The translations under genes and the position numbers were made by a program. A DNA stretch of 64,000 nucleotides from Acutalibacter muris. Its GTDB lineage: Bacteria; Bacillota; Clostridia; Oscillospirales; Acutalibacteraceae. A model generated the notes under the pieces. The model was given only the letters and a program-made list of their open reading frames with translations, had not been told where the DNA came from and searched no databases. Below, piece by piece: positions 16,299 to 23,993 of the stretch. Where the stretch lies: positions 1,922,001 through 1,986,000 of the forward strand of contig NZ_CP021422.1 in NCBI RefSeq assembly GCF_002201475.1, written 5' to 3'. How positions within the stretch are numbered: the stretch's first letter is position 1; each line of letters begins with the position of its first letter.

Positions 16299-16640
16299 AT
16301 GAGAAGCGCGGAGATAACGAAGAAAATACCCCTGGAGCTGCTGTGCATACACCTGCTGGGCGAGCGGGACATGTACGGCTATGAGATGGTGCAGGAAATA
16401 AAAAAGCGAAGCGACGGGCTGCTGAAGCTGAACATCACCACGCTCTATCTGGCGCTCAAGCGGCTTAATGACCACGGCTACGTGTCCATGTACTACTCGG
16501 ACGCCGAGGCCGCCCGGGAGCGGTCAAGAATTTATTACCATTTGGAGCCTACGGCTGAGGAGTACCGGCAGAAGCTGGAGGAGGAGTATGAGAGGGTCAC
16601 GCTGGGGGTCAGGAGGTTTTTGGAGTTCGGGGGGGCATGA
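16299..16640 (+). CDS. PadR-family transcriptional regulator
   Basis: A 113-residue PadR protein: KIPLELLCIHLLGERDMYGY, then MVQEIKKRSDGLLKLNITTL and YLALKRLNDHGYVS form the winged helix; the C-terminal helix (EEYRQKLEEEYERVTLGVRR) is the dimerisation arm. It is divergent from the lipoprotein-permease-ATPase operon, which it probably represses until a transported drug or peptide is present. Confidence 0.85.
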   Translation: MRSAEITKKIPLELLCIHLLGERDMYGYEMVQEIKKRSDGLLKLNITTLYLALKRLNDHGYVSMYYSDAEAARERSRIYYHLEPTAEEYRQKLEEEYERVTLGVRRFLEFGGA

Positions 16641-16763
16641 GTGGTTGGGAAAGGGCTTTTCTTTGTTATGCGGCGCAAATTTTGAGCAGGAATTTGCCCT
16701 TCCTTTTTCATGTGCTTTATGGTATACTATAAACTGTAAACTGATACGTGTGAGGATTATGTA

Positions 16764-17159
16764 ATGAACGAATTTGCAAAAACTGCATACTGGCTGGACT
16801 GTGCCGATTACGACTTGCAGACCGCCAAAGCTATGCTTGAAACAAAACGATTTCTCTATGTTGGATTCATGTGCCACCAGACCATCGAGAAAGGATTAAA
16901 AGCAGTCTTTGTTCAGCGGCAGCCAGACAGCGAACTGCCATATATTCACAGCTTGGTGCGCCTTGCCAACCTATCGAAAATCACCGCTGAGATGAGCGAG
17001 TAGCAGCTTTCCCTACTGGATATTCTAAGCCCATTGAATGTTGAGGCCAGATATCCACTCAACAAAGAAAAACTTTTGCGTTCCCTGACCGAATCACGCT
17101 GTGAGAATTTGATTCGCAAAACGGAGGATTTATTGATATGGATAAAAACGAAGTGTTAA
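16764..17159 (+). pseudogene. HEPN-domain toxin with internal amber stop
   Basis: From ATG 16764 the HEPN fold is clear (DCADYDLQTAKAMLETKRF, CHQTIEKGLKAVFVQ). After codon 79 a TAG (17001) interrupts, but the same frame continues QLSLLDILSPLNVEARYPLN, the expected HEPN C-terminal half, to TAA 17157. One nonsense change therefore inactivates an otherwise intact 131-codon gene. Its 3' end overlaps the nucleotidyltransferase start by 22 bases. Confidence 0.75.
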
Positions 17160-17437
17160 GCTTGGCAAAAAAATACGCCGCTGATGTTCGTGAATCCTTG
17201 AATGTGCAGTCTGTCATCCTATATGGTTCTCAGGCAAAAGGTAACCCCACAGAAAACAGCGACATTGATATTGCTGTTATAGTAGACGATGTTTCAGGTG
17301 ATTATTTAGACAGCGTTGCCTTGCTATGGAAACTTTCCAGAAAAGTCAACGCGGATATCGAGCCTATCCTTTTGACTGCTGCTGATTCTGACAGCGGCTT
17401 TCTCCATACTGTCCGTGAGACCGGGATCGCCGTTTGA
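17138..17437 (+). CDS. MNT-type nucleotidyltransferase antitoxin
   Basis: A 99-residue protein with GSQAKGNPTENSDIDIAVI, the active-site G-S and D-x-D residues. It is the antitoxin partner of the upstream HEPN gene; the order is toxin then antitoxin, opposite to the pair at 1501-2131. The stop codon TGA (17435) is also the first three bases of the element's terminal TGACCCA repeat, so the cassette sits exactly at the element end. Confidence 0.75.
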   Translation: MDKNEVLSLAKKYAADVRESLNVQSVILYGSQAKGNPTENSDIDIAVIVDDVSGDYLDSVALLWKLSRKVNADIEPILLTAADSDSGFLHTVRETGIAV

Positions 17438-17568
17438 CCCATAAGCTGACCCAGAACCGGAAAAACTCAGTGGAACGGGCAGGGCCAGACCTTCGGGTTT
17501 TGGCGGAATAATGGAGTAGAAATGGCCGGAAATGCCTGGAAATTGTTGGAAAAATCGGCTCACCACAG
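17435..17568. repeat. Right terminus of element B (copy 2 of the shared element end)
   Basis: Near-identical to 2209-2342, with TGACCCA at 17435 and 17447. It leads into the second tRNA fragment. Confidence 0.75.
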
Positions 17569-17613
17569 CTCATAACCCGAAGGCCGCAGGTTCAAATCCT
17601 GCCCCCGCAACCA
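17569..17613 (+). other. Attachment site: 3' half of an initiator tRNA-Met gene (copy 2)
   Basis: Same 45 bases as 2343-2387, ending CCCCGCAACCA, and again without a 5' tRNA half. The two copies bracket element B. Confidence 0.8.
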
Positions 17614-17617
17614 CATC

Positions 17618-17653
17618 AAATCCCTAGTAACCGCAAGGTTTCTGGGGATTTTT
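17618..17653 (+). terminator. Stem-loop with T-run next to the att site
   Basis: AAATCCCTAG pairs with CTGGGGATTT (one G-T pair) and is followed by TTTT. It may be a remnant of the native tRNA terminator or the element's own. Confidence 0.6.
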
Positions 17654-17697
17654 GCTATTCATTCGCAACATTTTTAAGGGCCTCCCCAGGCCCAAAA

Positions 17698-17755
17698 ATT
17701 CAACTATAATTCAACTCGGCCTTTTTTCTCCTCAAATTCAACTCTAAGTTCAACA
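17698..17755. repeat. Four ATTCAACT-type repeats: probable integrase arm sites of element C
   Basis: ATTCAACT at 17698, 17709 and 17736 and GTTCAACA at 17748 lie in pairs (offsets 11 and 12) between the att site and the integrase. This spacing is that expected of arm-type binding sites for a tyrosine integrase N-terminal domain. Confidence 0.55.
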
Positions 17756-17771
17756 GATAACACCCGGCGCT

Positions 17772-19166
17772 TTATGCCTTTTTCAAGAACACCTCCGCCA
17801 GAATGTCGGCGTTCCGCTCGTCCGCTTCCTCCATCACATGGGCGTAGATGTTGGCGGTGGTGCTCACCTGGGCGTGGCCCAGCCTCTTGCTGATACTCAC
17901 ACTGTCCACGCCGTTGAAGTACAGCATGGAGGCCATTGTGTGGCGAAAGGCATGGGTGGTGATGTGCGGCAGACCGTGACGCTTGCTAAACTTTGCCAGC
18001 CAATCGGTCACACTATCCGGGTGCATGGGACAGCCGTTGTCTTGGGTGAATACAAAACCCTGGTTCTCATAATAGGTCCCCAGCCGCAAACGCTCCGTGT
18101 TCTGCCAGATACGGTACTCTCTAAGCATCTCCATAGTCTCCCGTGGCAGACTCACATAGCGGTTAGAGGTTGCTGTCTTTGGGGTGCTTTCATAGATACC
18201 GATGTCGGCAGAGTACAACACAGAATTGCAGATATGTATATGTTCTGCCTCGAAGTCCACCTTATCCCACTTTAGGCCCAGAATCTCGCCTCTCCTGGCC
18301 CCGGTTATCAGTAGCAGGTGGGTAATGGTCCTCCACTTGATGGGCTCAGTCTCCAGAGTCTCTCGGATGGCCGCCACCTGTTCCGGCTGGAAATAGTTGA
18401 CCTCTTTCTTCTCAACCTTTGGCAGAGTGGCCTTGCCCGCCACGTTAAAGGGTACAAGCCCCTCCTTGCTAGCCTGCTCCAATACCGTTGAGATTAGCCG
18501 ATGGTGCTCTACTACAGTCTTAGCCGATAAACTCCGCTGGTTTTTCTGGATAGAAAAAGCCTTATCAAGTTTGACACCCAGCGCATTGGCTACACCTCCG
18601 GCAATATCCACTCCAACTGGCTTACCCTTAATTGCCGCACAAACTGCCCCTAGCGGCAGTTCTGAGGTATTTGCAATACCCGCCCTAGTCAATCCCTTAT
18701 CTTTTAGCAACGAGGCCAAATCGAGCTTACAGACGGCTTTATCACTGCCTTTCTCCGCCCCTTCCTTGCCAAGTGCCGTATAGAGGCTGTTTAAGTGGTC
18801 AGCTCTCAAGTCCTTTAGCTTGATATGGCCCATGGCAGGGAAAATCCTGTCTGTTAGCTCCTTGTACCTCACTATGGTACTATGCTTAACTCCCCGGGAC
18901 TCCTTCAGCTCCAGCACATACTCACAATAATCCCGGAAGGTCTGGCGGCTGTCCGATGTCACACCCTCCCTGCACTCCTTCTCAAAGGTCGCGGCGAACG
19001 CCTCGGCCTTTTTCCTTGCGCTCTTTTCCGTCCATGTGGGCTTTACTTCAAAGGTAGCGGTATATGGCTTTAGCTGCTTACCCTCCGCACCACGCCCCCG
19101 GTGGACGCGAATACTGTAACATATCCGCCTGCCGGACTTGTCCCGGCGCTCCTGGATATTAGCCAT
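17772..19166 (-). CDS. Tyrosine integrase of element C with an inserted helix-turn-helix-like segment
   Basis: A 464-residue integrase. An N-terminal arm-binding region is followed by a core-binding domain (TFRDYCEYVLELKESRGVKH), and the catalytic domain has TGARRGEILGLKW (Arg), ESTPKTATSNRYVSL (Lys), THAFRHTMASML (His-x-x-Arg), GHAQVSTT and the nucleophile Tyr in IYAHV. Between residues ~145 and ~215 the core-binding region is interrupted by a segment resembling a Cro/CI-type helix-turn-helix (DLASLLKDKGLTRAGIANTS, then ANALGVKLDKAF). The start overlaps the regulator stop by 8 bases (ATGGCTAA). Confidence 0.85.
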   Translation of the reverse strand: MANIQERRDKSGRRICYSIRVHRGRGAEGKQLKPYTATFEVKPTWTEKSARKKAEAFAATFEKECREGVTSDSRQTFRDYCEYVLELKESRGVKHSTIVRYKELTDRIFPAMGHIKLKDLRADHLNSLYTALGKEGAEKGSDKAVCKLDLASLLKDKGLTRAGIANTSELPLGAVCAAIKGKPVGVDIAGGVANALGVKLDKAFSIQKNQRSLSAKTVVEHHRLISTVLEQASKEGLVPFNVAGKATLPKVEKKEVNYFQPEQVAAIRETLETEPIKWRTITHLLLITGARRGEILGLKWDKVDFEAEHIHICNSVLYSADIGIYESTPKTATSNRYVSLPRETMEMLREYRIWQNTERLRLGTYYENQGFVFTQDNGCPMHPDSVTDWLAKFSKRHGLPHITTHAFRHTMASMLYFNGVDSVSISKRLGHAQVSTTANIYAHVMEEADERNADILAEVFLKKA

Positions 19167-19743
19167 TCAACCGCCTCCTTTTGAGAAAGTCCTCCACTCT
19201 GTCATCCAACAAGTGTACAAGGGAACTCATGGCTATATACTTTGGGTCTTGTATTCTCTCCACGTATGCCTGCAAATGTTTTTGAAATTGCGGCTCCAGC
19301 TCGTGGTCATTTCTGTCCTTTTCCAGCATTACGGCAATCCAGATGCTGATTATCAACTCCTGAAACTCTTTTTGCTCAAAGAGCCAGTTGGAGATTTCCG
19401 CTGACTGAACGCGCCCCTCCTCTATCTGCGAGCCATACGTAAGGTCGCGCAAAAAGCGGACAGCCTCATGTGAAAGCTTCAAATATTCGCAAACCTCCGC
19501 CTCTGCCGCTTCCGGGTCTCTGACCTGAGAGCGCCCTACCAGCCAGTCAACCGGCACCTGGAAATAGTCGGCGATGGCACATAGGGCGGTCAGCCCCGGC
19601 TCTGCCTTACCGTTCTGGTAGTTTGACAGTGCTCCCACTGAGATGTCGATTTCTTTTGCCAGCTCCTTAATGGATTTCCCGCTCTCTTTTGTCAGACCGC
19701 TGAGCCGTTGGGCCAGCAATCGGGCGTAAGAATCTTGTTTCAT
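19159..19743 (-). CDS. CI-like XRE regulator of element C
   Basis: A 194-residue protein: XRE helix-turn-helix in residues ~15-70 (SIKELAKEIDISVGALSNYQ, then FQVPVDWLVGRS) followed by a helical C-terminus with no peptidase motif. ATG 19743 has AGAGGA upstream. It is co-transcribed with the integrase and divergent from two small genes, the usual immunity-region layout of an integrative element. Confidence 0.8.
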   Translation of the reverse strand: MKQDSYARLLAQRLSGLTKESGKSIKELAKEIDISVGALSNYQNGKAEPGLTALCAIADYFQVPVDWLVGRSQVRDPEAAEAEVCEYLKLSHEAVRFLRDLTYGSQIEEGRVQSAEISNWLFEQKEFQELIISIWIAVMLEKDRNDHELEPQFQKHLQAYVERIQDPKYIAMSSLVHLLDDRVEDFLKRRRLNG

Positions 19744-19803
19744 TCGCTCATCCTCTCTACACATAATCGTGAACCCCACTTCTAAATCATCATCAAAAAG
19801 AAC

Positions 19804-19866
19804 ATCGTGAACTTGCTTGACATTTTCAGCTCCGTTCTCTATAATGAAACCACGTTTACAAGTTCA
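19804..19866 (+). promoter_or_regulatory. Promoter of the excision genes with CI-like operator repeats
   Basis: TTGACA (19817-19822) and TATAAT (19840-19845) with a 17-base spacer form a consensus promoter toward 19933. Inverted TGAACTTG (19808-19815) and CAAGTTCA (19859-19866) flank it, and ATCGTGAAC occurs twice (19766, 19804). Binding of the XRE protein here would shut this promoter. Confidence 0.65.
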
Positions 19867-19932
19867 TTATTATTCTACACGATGTCCAGGCTGATGTCAA
19901 GTAGATAATTCAAAGCGAAAGGAAGATGAGTA

Positions 19933-20115
19933 ATGAAAGCGAACGAAACTGTACGCAAGGCCGCACGAACCGCCAATGTCCCACTCTGGAAGGTCGCGGC
20001 AGAGTTGGGAATCTCCGAACCCACCTTGACCCGGTGGCTTCGGTTCCCGCTCGCCCCGGACAAGGTGGCCGCTATGCTGGCAGCAATCGAGAAACTGGAA
20101 AGAGAGGTGGTTTAA
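19933..20115 (+). CDS. Small Cro-like helix-turn-helix protein
   Basis: 60 residues, KANVPLWKV-type helix-turn-helix: TANVPLWKVAAELGISEPTL, then TRWLRFPLAPDKVAAMLAAI. ATG follows AAGGAAGATGAGTA. The last base of its TAA is the first base of the next ATG. Confidence 0.65.
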   Translation: MKANETVRKAARTANVPLWKVAAELGISEPTLTRWLRFPLAPDKVAAMLAAIEKLEREVV

Positions 20116-20282
20116 TGGAGAAACGCTTTTTGACCATCCGCCAGACCGCCAAGCTGGGGCTTCTGAGCGAGTACCAGCTACGGCTCTGGCAAAAGCAAGG
20201 CAAGCTTCCGGGGGTGTACTCCGGGGTGAAATTCATGGTGAACGTTCCCCAACTTGAGGAAAAGCTGGAGGAGATAAGCTAG
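20115..20282 (+). CDS. Excisionase-like MerR-type DNA-binding protein
   Basis: 55 residues: FLTIRQTAKLGLLSEYQLRL, then WQKQGKLPGVYSGVKFMVNV, a winged helix of the excisionase type. It is translationally coupled to the gene before it. The expected primase/replication genes of such elements do not follow; the element decays from here. Confidence 0.7.
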   Translation: MEKRFLTIRQTAKLGLLSEYQLRLWQKQGKLPGVYSGVKFMVNVPQLEEKLEEIS

Positions 20283-20407
20283 AATGGAGGGGTATGCGCA
20301 AATCAGGAGAAAGCGGCCCAAAGGGGCTGGGAGAGCAGTAAATGCAACGGCTATACTGTGCGGCGTTCAGCTTAGAATTGATGATAGAATAAGTCTGTAA
20401 ACAAGTG

Positions 20408-20495
20408 GTGTGTCAGGTGTGTCAGTTCAAAATAGAGGTCACTACGCGAGAGCAAATATTTTTACCTCTATATTTTGTTGACACACCTGACACAC
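20408..20495. repeat. Long interrupted palindrome, candidate replication origin of element C
   Basis: A perfect 17-base inverted repeat, GTGTGTCAGGTGTGTCA (20408-20424) and its complement (20479-20495), encloses a second pair AAAATAGAGGT / ACCTCTATATTTT. Each arm itself contains a GTGTGTCA direct repeat. It lies directly after the excision gene in a 410-bp gene-free stretch (20283-20692), where the replication region of related elements starts. Confidence 0.6.
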
Positions 20496-20692
20496 ACTCG
20501 GCTTGCCGGGTATAAATGCGGCCCCGAAGGGGGCGCGGGTACGGAAAACGGCTATTGGACGTTTTTTGTACGAGCCAGCATCGCATTTGTATCACATTTG
20601 TAAGGACAAATGTACGGCAAACGCAAACTGGATAGGGCGAGCCCTATAACCCCATGTTTTTTGAGCGCTGACGCGCTGAAGGAGGGATTTGG

Positions 20693-21103
20693 TTGACAGA
20701 TAAGCGTAAGTTTGACATACGGCTCTCCGTCAGCCTTCAAACCGGAGAAATCCTTGCACTGGCATTTTCTAACGGAAAGAGGCATGATTTTCAACTATTC
20801 AAGGATTCTCATGTCCATGTCAAGGCAGAAACTGTGTTGGAGGCAGACACCGGATACCAGGGACTTGCTCAGATACACTCCAATTCTCTTCTGCCAAAAA
20901 AGCGTTCCAAGAACCCTCCGTTGTCCAAACAAGAACGCAAAGATAACCGCAAGATTTCTAAGAAACGCATTTTTATTGAACACGCTATCCGATTCGTTAA
21001 AAGGTTTCGGATCCTCTCTGAACGCTATCGCAACCGTAGGCATCGTTTCGCGCTTCGCTTTTCTTTGATTGCTGGTATCTGTAATTTTGACCGCTTTGCC
21101 TAA
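20693..21103 (+). pseudogene. IS5-family (DDE_Tnp_4-like) transposase, C-terminal fragment
   Basis: Reads KRKFDIRLSVSLQTGEILAL, LEADTGYQGLAQIHSN and IEHAIRFVKRFRILSERYRN, with the second Asp and the Glu of the DDE triad. The N-terminal part with the first Asp is missing and the start is an unsupported TTG. No inverted repeats are found around it. Confidence 0.7.
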
Positions 21104-21267
21104 TTTCGCAAGAGGTCTAATGTGTACTTAGGGAAATCGATATAATCCGATTTGGAACAAGTTGCTTATCTATCAAAGGTTATCAATTGTTACTGTGTGA
21201 TATTAAAAATTTTATGTTGAAACTGGAGTGGAATTATGCTTACTTCTACAGATGCGATGAATCCTAG

Positions 21268-21983
21268 AGCCTGTTTTAAAAGCATCAAAGCAGCCAAACG
21301 AGGATACAGGAAAGACAAACAACGGCCTGAAAGCAAAGAGCTTTCTTCTCATATCTGGTAGCAAAACGGCGGTTGTTTTTGAGTTTAAGGAACAGATTTC
21401 CTACCAAATGGCACTCTTTGTAAGTGTGCCAGTCTGTTTTTCTGGGACGTTTGGCAATGATACGGCTTGGGATCACCACAATTCCGCCCCGTTCCTCCAG
21501 CCAACGCACAAACTTATTGCTGTCATAGCCTTTATTAGCCAGTATAAGTTTGCCCTTTCAGATCAAAAGGTTCCAACAGAGTCTGCGCCATACAGATATC
21601 GTTGCGGTTCCCGTTGGAGAGTAAAAAGCGCAATGGATTCCCCAGCCCCTCCACCGCATGGACTTTCGTGGTCAATCCTCCTCTGCTGCTCCCGGTTTCC
21701 CCGTGATACCCCCTTTTTAGCGCCACTGGCATGTTGGTGGGCCTTAATCGTGGTGCTGTCTAGCATCAGGTGTCGTTTCATCTACCATGTCCTGCTCAAT
21801 CAGGGCAAAAGGACACTTTCCCATACGCCCGCTCATGATTGCTTTTTTCTGGCCGGCCCCTTTGGGGCTTTCTCTCGGGGGGAAGAGGGTCTTGATTTTA
21901 TTCCATTGTCTTTCACTGATTTCATGTACTCTATTCTATCACTTCTTCCTTTTGCACGCAATAGCAGAGTTCTAAAACAGACT
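21268..21983. mobile_element. Decayed IS5-family element (transposase on minus strand)
   Basis: Ends AGCCTGTTTTAAAA and, inverted, AGTCTGTTTTAGAA, with CTAG target repeats at 21264-21267 and 21984-21987. On the minus strand, pieces of one transposase appear in different frames: VHEISERQWNKIKTLFPP near 21925, HLMLDSTTIKAHQHASGAKK near 21770, SSRGGLTTKVHAVEGLGNPL near 21670 and RRYNRNKFVRWLEERG-like text near 21500. An internal deletion and several frameshifts make it inactive. Confidence 0.8.
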
Positions 21984-21987
21984 CTAG

Positions 21988-22530
21988 GAAATCTCTGTGT
22001 GCGCTCTGCTTTGCCGTCTCGATATTGTATCCGATGCCCTGACCCCATACAGGTATAGAAGCCCCTACGCCACAGAACGGAGGATATTGCAGATTACCGT
22101 TATCATGTTGTACTGCTGTTTCTCCCAAGTATCCGGGCTCATAACCTCAACCTCATAGCACAAGTAGTTTAGTTTTCGTTCCTCCACAGGACAGCTCTCT
22201 TCCTCCTGATACATAGGCGTCATCAGATTTTGCCCGAACTGTCCGAACCGTGTGACAATGACAAGGCAATGCGTCAGTATCGCGGCTGGAAATCCAATGG
22301 CAAAAAAGTATCCGAAGAATTCTTTGCTGGATATCCCCTGCTTATATGTGATTCTTTCCCTACTGATCACTCCTTTTACAAGAAGAGTGCAGAATATCAT
22401 GGGAAATAGAAAGGCCAATCTACATATACAAATTGATAGCCCAAGTGCGTAAATATTCTTACGCAGGAATCGGCTGATTATCGCTTTCGTTTCAGCCTCT
22501 GCGGCCCTGCAATTATAGCGTAAGGGCGAA
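21988..22530 (-). pseudogene. Two-helix membrane protein fragment, unknown
   Basis: The reading has hydrophobic segments ICICRLAFLFPMIFCTLLV and EFFGYFFAIGFPAAILTHCL, followed by a soluble part (LMTPMYQEEESCPVEERKLN). A TAG (22065) follows ILRSVA, after which a same-strand reading continues toward the IS at 21983. Both ends are broken, by the IS downstream and by an adhesin fragment upstream. No family is recognised with confidence; it looks ICE-associated. Confidence 0.45.
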
Positions 22531-22534
22531 GTGG

Positions 22535-23608
22535 TTGATACCGTTACCAACAGGTGCGGACGGCACGGCAAAATCCAAGGAGCTGTACCTTGGCAGATAT
22601 GAGGTAAAGGAAATCATAGCCCCGTATGGCATGGTGCTGAACGAGGAAGTCCACAGCGTAGAGCTTGTGTATGCAGGTCAGAATATTGCCGTGACTGAAA
22701 CGGCAACAGGCTTTGTAAACGAGCGTCAGCGTGTGGAAATCGACCTTGTAAAGAGTTTTGAAACGGACGAAGCTTACGGCATCGGAAAGAACGGCGAAAT
22801 CTTTGATGTGACCTTTGGTCTGTATGCAGCCGAGGAACTGACCGCCGCAGACGGCGAAGTTATCCCTGCTGACGGACTGATTGAGATTATCTCTCTTGAT
22901 GAAAACGGCAAAGGCATGGTCAGGAGCGACCTGCCGATTGGCAGCTACTATGTGCAGGAAATCTCCACCAACTCCGCCTATATCATCAGCGACCAGAAAT
23001 ACCCTGTTATCTTTGAATACGCAGGACAGGACACCGCAACCGTCCACATCTCCGCCAATGACCGCAACGCCATTGAGAATGAAATCATCTACGGCTCTGT
23101 CAGCGGAAAGAAATCGGACGAGGACGGCAACGCTCTGGGCGGTGCTGTTATCGGTATCTTTAAGACAGGAACAACCGAGTTTACAGAGGAAAATGCCATT
23201 GCCACTACCGTATCCGCAGAGGACGGTAGTTTTTCTTTTGCCGAAGTACCCTATGGCACATGGGTAATCCGTGAAATCGAAAGCCCGACAGATTTTGTAC
23301 TTTCCGAGGAAGAAATCGCCGTGACAGTCAGCGAAGTGGACGAGGTTGTGGAAATCGAGCTTGTCAACTACTTCATCAAGGGCAGCATTGAGCTGACAAA
23401 GGTGGACGAGGACTATCCCGAAAACAAGCTCTCTGGTGCGGTGTTCGAGGTCTACTCCGATACCAATGGCGACGGCAAACTGGATAAGGAAGGCAGGACA
23501 CGCCGCAGATTGCAGGAGAAGCTCCCCGAACTGCTTGGAAGCCTGCGGATGCAGAAGCTCCGAGCCAGAGGGGAAAAGGCATACCGTAAGTATGCAAAAA
23601 GCGATTGA
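22535..23608 (+). pseudogene. SpaA/CnaB-type adhesin, internal fragment
   Basis: At least three prealbumin-like repeats of a pilin-type surface protein are seen: LGRYEVKEIIAPYGMVLNEE, then DLPIGSYYVQEISTNSAYII and VPYGTWVIREIESPTDFVLS, each preceded by a K-containing strand (VDLVKS, VSGKKSDEDGNALGGAVIGI, IELTKVDEDYPENKLSGAVF) as used for isopeptide bonds. Signal peptide and sortase motif are absent. Near 23490 the frame runs into an unrelated basic tail (RRRLQEKLPELLGSLRMQKL), so both ends are recombination joints. Confidence 0.75.
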
Positions 23609-23913
23609 ACGGAGGTCTGATTGTCGAGGAAGAAAAGCGCTCCAATGGCGGCTATGAGATTATAGAGGGCTGTACGGTAGTTAGCGAAGCTAACTACACG
23701 GGAGATACAGAACTTGTCATCGGGCATAACCCCAAAGCCCCCAACCCCTATGTGTGTTGGTACTGCAAGGGCGGGGACAACTATTTCTGGGGATATTACT
23801 GCAACGAACTGTCGGCGGCACGGGAAAAGCTGAATGAACGCTACCAGACCGAGAGCCGTATGCCCTATAACAATCCCCCCGCCCCGAAGCAGAGAAACGA
23901 CGATAACCGTTAG
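23605..23913 (+). CDS. Small ICE-associated protein, probably a C-terminal fragment
   Basis: The 102-codon reading contains VEEEKRSNGGYEIIEGCTVV, then ELVIGHNPKAPNPYVCWYCK and YYCNELSAAREKLNERYQTE. The NPKAP-(Q/N)P-(Y/F)V pattern is familiar from accessory proteins of Tn1549-like elements, where it lies at the end of larger proteins. The TTG start has no ribosome site, so I suspect a 3' fragment. A perfect hairpin (GTAGTTAGC/GCTAACTAC) lies inside it. Confidence 0.4.
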   Translation: MNGGLIVEEEKRSNGGYEIIEGCTVVSEANYTGDTELVIGHNPKAPNPYVCWYCKGGDNYFWGYYCNELSAAREKLNERYQTESRMPYNNPPAPKQRNDDNR

Positions 23914-23916
23914 CGA

Positions 23917-23941
23917 TAAAAAGGCTGCGGAAAGCAGCCCT
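23917..23941 (-). terminator. Terminator of the sigma-factor gene
   Basis: On the minus strand GGGCTGC/GCAGCC with a TTTCC loop is followed by TTTTT. It lies about 55 bases past the stop at 23994. Confidence 0.75.
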
Positions 23942-23993
23942 AAAAAATATGACTGTACGACCTGCCCTTATCCCCGATATAAGGACAGGCACA

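Noticed and set aside
15208..16302. 364-codon plus-strand reading opposite the lipoprotein gene
   Set aside because: Antisense to a lipoprotein with a proper signal peptide; no start signal and no recognisable domain.
17698..17755. CRISPR array (short repeated ATTCAACT units)
   Set aside because: Repeat is only 8 bp with irregular short gaps and no cas genes; integrase arm sites fit better. No CRISPR-like array was seen anywhere in the window.
23676..23696. Terminator from the perfect hairpin GTAGTTAGC/GCTAACTAC
   Set aside because: No T-run and it lies inside a protein-like reading frame.
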